64,000 nt of DNA from Sphingomonas jatrophae (GTDB lineage Bacteria; Pseudomonadota; Alphaproteobacteria; Sphingomonadales; Sphingomonadaceae). The position numbers were made by a program, and so were the translations under genes. Under the pieces are notes generated by a model that did not search any database, was not told the origin of the DNA, and saw only the letters and a list, made by a program, of their open reading frames with translations. Below are positions 60,358 through 64,000 of the stretch, in pieces. Position 1 is the first letter of the stretch. Every line of letters begins with the position of its first letter. Where the stretch lies: contig NZ_FOZG01000002.1 of assembly GCF_900113315.1 (NCBI RefSeq), forward strand, positions 124,001-188,000. Reading direction: 5' to 3'.

Positions 60358-60705
60358 ATGATAGCCGGCCTGCTCACTATTGCGGCGGCTGCCGCACTGT
60401 CGCCGTTTCGACCGCTTCCGGCGGAGCCGTACGTGCCGCGCACGCAGCCCGGTCGGTCGGACAAGGCGGAGGTGCAAGCCCCCATGAACGATGCGCCCCT
60501 GCCCTACGCTTTCGGCCAGCGCTTCGCGACGCTCGACGCCTATCTTGCCCATCTGAAGCAGCGCGCCGGGCCGATCGATCTGCCCTGGTGGCGCCAGATC
60601 GGACCGGACCTGTTCGAACAGGTTCGCGGTCGCGGCGCCCCAGCCGCGCAAGCCGAGCGGGCGACCCGGGCGGAGCTGATGCATCGCTTCGGCTTCGAGC
60701 GTTGA
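60358..60705 (+). CDS. Small exported hypothetical protein, 115 aa
   Basis: ATG at 60358. N-terminal signal-like helix (MIAGLLTIAAAAALSPF), then a polar proline-rich region and a C-terminal part rich in Arg and Ala (LPWWRQIGPDLFEQV, RATRAELMHRFGFER). No family known to me. Divergent from the protease and plus-strand with the oxidase downstream, though 168 bases apart. Confidence 0.5.
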   Translation: MIAGLLTIAAAAALSPFRPLPAEPYVPRTQPGRSDKAEVQAPMNDAPLPYAFGQRFATLDAYLAHLKQRAGPIDLPWWRQIGPDLFEQVRGRGAPAAQAERATRAELMHRFGFER

Positions 60706-60753
60706 GCCGCTTGTTCGATGTGCTTCGAGAGCGCACGCCGTCATCTGTAAGCC

Positions 60754-60796
60754 ATTTGGCGACCAGGGTGCCGCATGTGCCCTGCAGCAATTTGGC
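60754..60796 (+). promoter_or_regulatory. Repeats upstream of the alpha-hydroxy-acid oxidase gene
   Basis: Direct repeat ATTTGGC at 60754-60760 and 60790-60796 (36 bases apart, start to start) around an imperfect palindrome CAGGGTGCCGCATGTGCCCTG (60764-60784). They lie within the 168-base upstream region of the oxidase gene and may be operator or activator sites. Confidence 0.3.
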
Positions 60797-60873
60797 TTTG
60801 CACCAGGTCTTCACCGCAGAATCTTGGAGAAGACAGCTTTGACGGTCTCCGACCGCCAAGTTACACAAATTCG

Positions 60874-62049
60874 ATGAAGCGAGTTGAACGGGCGCACAAT
60901 GTCGCCGACCTGCGCCTGCTGGCGCGTAGCCGGCTGCCGCGGCCCATCTTCGACTATATCGATGGCGGCGCTGATGATGAAGTGTCATTGCGTCGCAACG
61001 TGACTGCGTTCAAGGACTATGAGCTCGTTCCTGACGTCCTGAACGATGTTTCCGACGTGCGCACCGAAACGACGATCTTCGGGCAGCCGTCGCGTTGGCC
61101 ATTAATGCTGTCGCCGACCGGGCTCACCCGCATGTTCCACGGGCATGCCGAGCTCGCCGTTGCCCGCGCGGCAGCACGACATGGCCTGCTCTACAGCCTG
61201 TCGACCATGGGCACGACACGGCTGGAAGATCTCGCGCAGGCGTTCGCCAGACCGAAAGTTTTCCAGATCTACATCTTCAAGGATCGCGGTCTGACCGCCG
61301 AGTTCGTAGCGCGCTGTCGAGAGGCCGGCTTCCACGGCCTTGCCCTGACCGTCGACACCCCCGTCGCCGGCAACCGGGAACGTGATCGGGTCAGCGGCCT
61401 TTCGCTGCCGCCGAAGCTGACGCTTCGATCGATGTTCAGCTTCGCGCTCCATCCCTCCTGGTCGATTCCGGCACTGACCGGATCCAAGTTCGATCTTGCC
61501 AATGTCAGCCACAAGGTCGATGCGCTGGCGGCGGGGCCGATGAGCCTGTTCGATTATATCGGAGGCCAGTTCGACCGGTCGGTCAGCTGGCGCGATGTGG
61601 AATGGCTCGCACGCGAATGGAACGGGCCACTCGCGATAAAAGGCGTGATGACGCCGGAGGACGCTCACCGTTCGATCGCATCCGGGGCGACCGGTGTCAT
61701 GATCTCAAATCATGGCGGACGTCAGCTGGACGGCGCGCCCGCGCCGATAGATCAGATCGCAGCCGTGCGCGACACCGTGGGCGACGCTCCCGACGTGATC
61801 TGCGATGGCGGGATCAGGCGGGGTTCGGACGTGGTCAAGGCGCTTGCACTCGGGGCGACGGCCTGCTCGATCGGCCGCCCCTATCTTTACGGCTTGGCAG
61901 CGGCCGGCGAAACGGGCGTCGATCACCTGCTGACGCTAATGAGGCAGGAGTTCGAGCGCACCCTGATGCTTGCAGGCATCAACGATATCGCGGCTCTATC
62001 CCGTCGCCATGTCCGCCATCGGCCGCGTGGGAGCGCTCTGCATCGATGA
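60874..62049 (+). CDS. FMN-dependent alpha-hydroxy-acid oxidase / lactate dehydrogenase family
   Basis: 391 residues. TIM-barrel FMN enzyme with IFDYIDGGADDEVSLRRN near residue 22, PLMLSPTGL, the FMN-phosphate and catalytic His region VMISNHGGRQLDG near 280, and ICDGGIRRGSDVVKALALGA. It oxidises L-lactate, mandelate or glycolate-like acids. The catalytic His-Gly-Gly-Arg is present. Quinone- or O2-linked use cannot be told. Start ATG 60874; the frame from 60775 adds an unsupported extension. Ribosome site weak. Confidence 0.87.
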   Translation: MKRVERAHNVADLRLLARSRLPRPIFDYIDGGADDEVSLRRNVTAFKDYELVPDVLNDVSDVRTETTIFGQPSRWPLMLSPTGLTRMFHGHAELAVARAAARHGLLYSLSTMGTTRLEDLAQAFARPKVFQIYIFKDRGLTAEFVARCREAGFHGLALTVDTPVAGNRERDRVSGLSLPPKLTLRSMFSFALHPSWSIPALTGSKFDLANVSHKVDALAAGPMSLFDYIGGQFDRSVSWRDVEWLAREWNGPLAIKGVMTPEDAHRSIASGATGVMISNHGGRQLDGAPAPIDQIAAVRDTVGDAPDVICDGGIRRGSDVVKALALGATACSIGRPYLYGLAAAGETGVDHLLTLMRQEFERTLMLAGINDIAALSRRHVRHRPRGSALHR

Positions 62050-62065
62050 TCAGGCACGGTGATCC

Positions 62066-62089
62066 CTGCCTGCGTCCCTTCGCAGGCAG
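62066..62089. terminator. Strong hairpin between convergent genes
   Basis: Perfect 9-base inverted repeat CTGCCTGCG (62066-62074) and CGCAGGCAG (62081-62089) with a 6-base loop. It lies 17 bases after the oxidase stop and 8 bases from the end of the mannosidase gene. A short T-poor flank means it may work bidirectionally through the stem alone. Confidence 0.6.
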
Positions 62090-62096
62090 CCCCGCA

Positions 62097-64000
62097 TCAT
62101 CGCGTCTCTGAAAAAGGCCGATCACGCTCTGCCGTCGCCCACGTGCGATTGGGCTGCGCGGTCATGCGGAACTCGAGCGTGCCGCCGGCCATGATCTCTT
62201 TGTGGCGGATATAACCGCGCGTCAGCGGTTGTCCGTTCAGGCGCACAGATCCGACATAGCGGTTGGTGTCGCTCATCCCGGACGCGGTGATGATGAAGCG
62301 CTTTCCGTTCGGCAGATTCAGCGCGGCCCGGTTCACGAACGGCCGACCGATGACATATTCGTTCGTTCCAGGCGCGACGGGGTAGAAGCCCAGCGCGGTG
62401 AAGCTCAGCCAAGCGGACATCTGACCCAGATCGTCATTGCCGGAGAGGCCGTCGGGCACCGCCTTGTACTGGCTGTCGACGATCTGCTTCAGCCGCTCCT
62501 GCGTCCGCCATGGCTGGCCGGCATAGCTGTAGAGATAGGCGACATGGTGGCTCGGCTCATTGCCGTGAATGTACTGCCCGATCAGCCCTGCAATGTCCTC
62601 CGCGTGACTGTAGTCGATCTTTGAATTATCGTAATCGAACATCCGGTCCAGCTTGGCCACGGCCGCGGCATCGCCACCCATGATCCGGAACAGACCGGCC
62701 TGATCATGCGGCACGAACCAGCTATATTGCCAGGCATTGCCTTCCGTATAGTCAGAGCCATAGTTGATCGCGGTCGGATCAAACGGTGTGCGCCAGCTGC
62801 CGTCGACCTTGCGCGCCCGCAGGAAGCCGGTGCCCGCGTCGAAGCTGTTGCGCCAGTTGCCCGCTCGCTTCGCGAACGTCGCAGCCACATCCCGCCGCCC
62901 CAACGCCGATGCCATGCGGGCGATCGTCCAGTCGTCATAGGCATATTCGACGGTCTTCGATGCGGCCTCGGGCTCGCGATCGATCGGAACGTAGCCGAGA
63001 CGCATATAGTCGCCGAGACCGCCGTAAGGCGCATAGCTGGCGCTCGCGATCATAGCGTCGAGCGCTGCATCCGCGTCGAACCCCTTGATGCCTTTCAGAT
63101 AAGCGTCGGCGATGACCGGAACCGCGTGATAGCCGATCATCGTCCACGTCTCGCGGCCATGGAATTGCCACACCGGCAAGATGCCGTCGGGGCTTTCGGC
63201 GCGGCTCGCCAACAAAGAGCGGACGATCTCCGCATTGACCGCTTCGGGCTGGATCAGCGTCAGCAGCGGATGCTGCGCGCGGAATGTGTCCCACAGGGAA
63301 AAGGTGGAGCGGAAGGTGAAGCCGTCTGCGTGATGCACCTGATCGTCCGGACCGCGATAGCGGCCATCGCTGTCGCTCCAGACGCTTGGCGCGAGCAGCG
63401 AGTGATAGAGGGCGGTCGCGACCATCCGGCGCATCGGCAGCGCGGCCTCGATCTCGACTGCGCCCAGCGCCTTGTCCCACGCCTCGCCGGTCCGTTGGCG
63501 GATCGCACCGAAGTCTCCCGGCTCGCTCGCGAGGTTGGCAATCGCGCCCTCCTCGTCCACGCCCGAGATCGCGACCTTCACCTCCAGCGGCCGGTCGATC
63601 CTGCCGAAGTCCAGCCGCGCGACCAGCGCCCGCCCTAGAAGCTGCGCGACCGCGTCGCTCCCGCGCCCGGGCGCCTGAAATCCCTTGTACGGGACCTCGC
63701 CTTCGCGGTTCAGCAGCGCGTGGCCGACGAGGGGCGCGGAGAAGCGCATGGCGAAGTAGAATTTGCGCCCCGGCGCCCAGCCGCGTGTCTCGCGGAACCC
63801 GGTCAGGATCCCGCCGGGGCGGAGCCGGAGCCCGGACCAGAGGATCTTGCCCGGATAATTGTAGAGCGACGATCGCAGATCGACGACGAGGTGCGCCGCC
63901 TTGCCGGCCGGAAAGGCGTAGCGATGTACGCCCACGCGCGTGCCGGCGGTGAGCTCTGCCCGCACGCCCGGCCCGTCAAGGGTCACCGCATAGTAGCCGG
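62097..64000 (-). CDS. GH92 alpha-1,2-mannosidase, N-terminus outside the window (partial)
   Basis: About 634 codons visible, ending at 62097; the frame runs past 64000 (first visible residues GYYAVTLDGPGV). GH92 signatures: TVEYAYDDWTIARMA with the catalytic acid, GNDDLGQMSAWLSFTALGFYPV, GNEPSHHVAYLYSYAGQPW and the RHKEIMAGGTLEF tail. GH92 enzymes are Ca2+-dependent exo-mannosidases that trim alpha-1,2 (and other) mannosyl links in glycans. They are usually exported, but the signal region is not in the window. No other glycan gene is adjacent within the window. Confidence 0.87.
   Translation of the reverse strand, partial: GYYAVTLDGPGVRAELTAGTRVGVHRYAFPAGKAAHLVVDLRSSLYNYPGKILWSGLRLRPGGILTGFRETRGWAPGRKFYFAMRFSAPLVGHALLNREGEVPYKGFQAPGRGSDAVAQLLGRALVARLDFGRIDRPLEVKVAISGVDEEGAIANLASEPGDFGAIRQRTGEAWDKALGAVEIEAALPMRRMVATALYHSLLAPSVWSDSDGRYRGPDDQVHHADGFTFRSTFSLWDTFRAQHPLLTLIQPEAVNAEIVRSLLASRAESPDGILPVWQFHGRETWTMIGYHAVPVIADAYLKGIKGFDADAALDAMIASASYAPYGGLGDYMRLGYVPIDREPEAASKTVEYAYDDWTIARMASALGRRDVAATFAKRAGNWRNSFDAGTGFLRARKVDGSWRTPFDPTAINYGSDYTEGNAWQYSWFVPHDQAGLFRIMGGDAAAVAKLDRMFDYDNSKIDYSHAEDIAGLIGQYIHGNEPSHHVAYLYSYAGQPWRTQERLKQIVDSQYKAVPDGLSGNDDLGQMSAWLSFTALGFYPVAPGTNEYVIGRPFVNRAALNLPNGKRFIITASGMSDTNRYVGSVRLNGQPLTRGYIRHKEIMAGGTLEFRMTAQPNRTWATAERDRPFSETR

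Noticed and set aside
1-64000. CRISPR arrays, IS elements, prophage, rRNA or tRNA genes
   Set aside because: Searched for repeated spacers, transposase motifs, integrases and RNA gene patterns by reading; none seen.

Overview
The window is visibly G+C-rich, tightly packed chromosomal DNA. The gene content and family mix suggest a sphingomonad-type alphaproteobacterium: DUF2339/DUF3999 pair, sterol-desaturase-family hydroxylase, LLM oxidoreductase with SDR and acyl-CoA ligase, sulfotransferases, an AlgE-like porin, a Slam-type surface-lipoprotein module and a GH92 mannosidase. This placement is inference from families, not from a marker gene. No rRNA, tRNA, insertion sequence, phage gene or CRISPR array is seen. 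Many gene pairs overlap by 4 bases (ATGA, GTGA or TTGA), which implies translationally coupled operons.

Layout. 1-6350 (minus): end of an ABC exporter operon, the DUF2339/DUF3999 membrane pair, and a membrane hydroxylase. 6708-10459: a lone receiver protein, a Crp/Fnr regulator, a YegD-like Hsp70 and a DUF1993 protein. 10614-12197: an ABC-F ATPase. 12202-17065: a small CoA-type catabolic neighbourhood (FAH-family hydrolase, NTF2-like protein, LLM oxidoreductase, SDR, acyl-CoA ligase). 17088-20659: DUF1206, AI-2E-family permease, exported amidohydrolase. 20734-25871: EAL phosphodiesterase, LysM/TPR lipoprotein, Ser/Thr kinase with a sensor and HAMP, and a type VI-type FHA protein. 25914-28689 (minus): sulfotransferase with a DUF1214-like partner, and an ABM-domain protein. 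28832-36563 (minus): two glycosyltransferases preceded by a five-gene run of TbpB-like lipoprotein, Slam translocon, PepSY protein, response regulator and histidine kinase. 36844-45988: Rieske oxygenase, CDF transporter, YjbQ, phosphatidylserine decarboxylase, two DUF4139 proteins, an SH3-like protein and a Na+/H+ antiporter. 46235-50383 (minus): a beta-propeller sensor kinase with a NarL regulator, divergent from 50541-57902 (plus), an operon of isochorismatase-like hydrolase, alpha/beta hydrolase, XapX protein, YtcJ-type amidohydrolase, DoxX, MFS exporter and AlgE-like outer-membrane channel. 57933-64000: a serralysin-like RTX protease, a small exported protein, an FMN alpha-hydroxy-acid oxidase and a GH92 mannosidase cut by the window edge.

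Two modules deserve most attention. In 31611-36563 a probable surface lipoprotein and its Slam translocon sit in one run with a PepSY-RR-HK signalling set, which could couple surface display to envelope sensing. In 20734-25871 a T6SS-type FHA protein and a membrane Ser/Thr kinase sit with a c-di-GMP phosphodiesterase and a peptidoglycan-binding lipoprotein, but no T6SS structural gene is visible. The 46725-57902 block looks like a sensor-controlled uptake, hydrolysis and efflux unit for an unknown small molecule.
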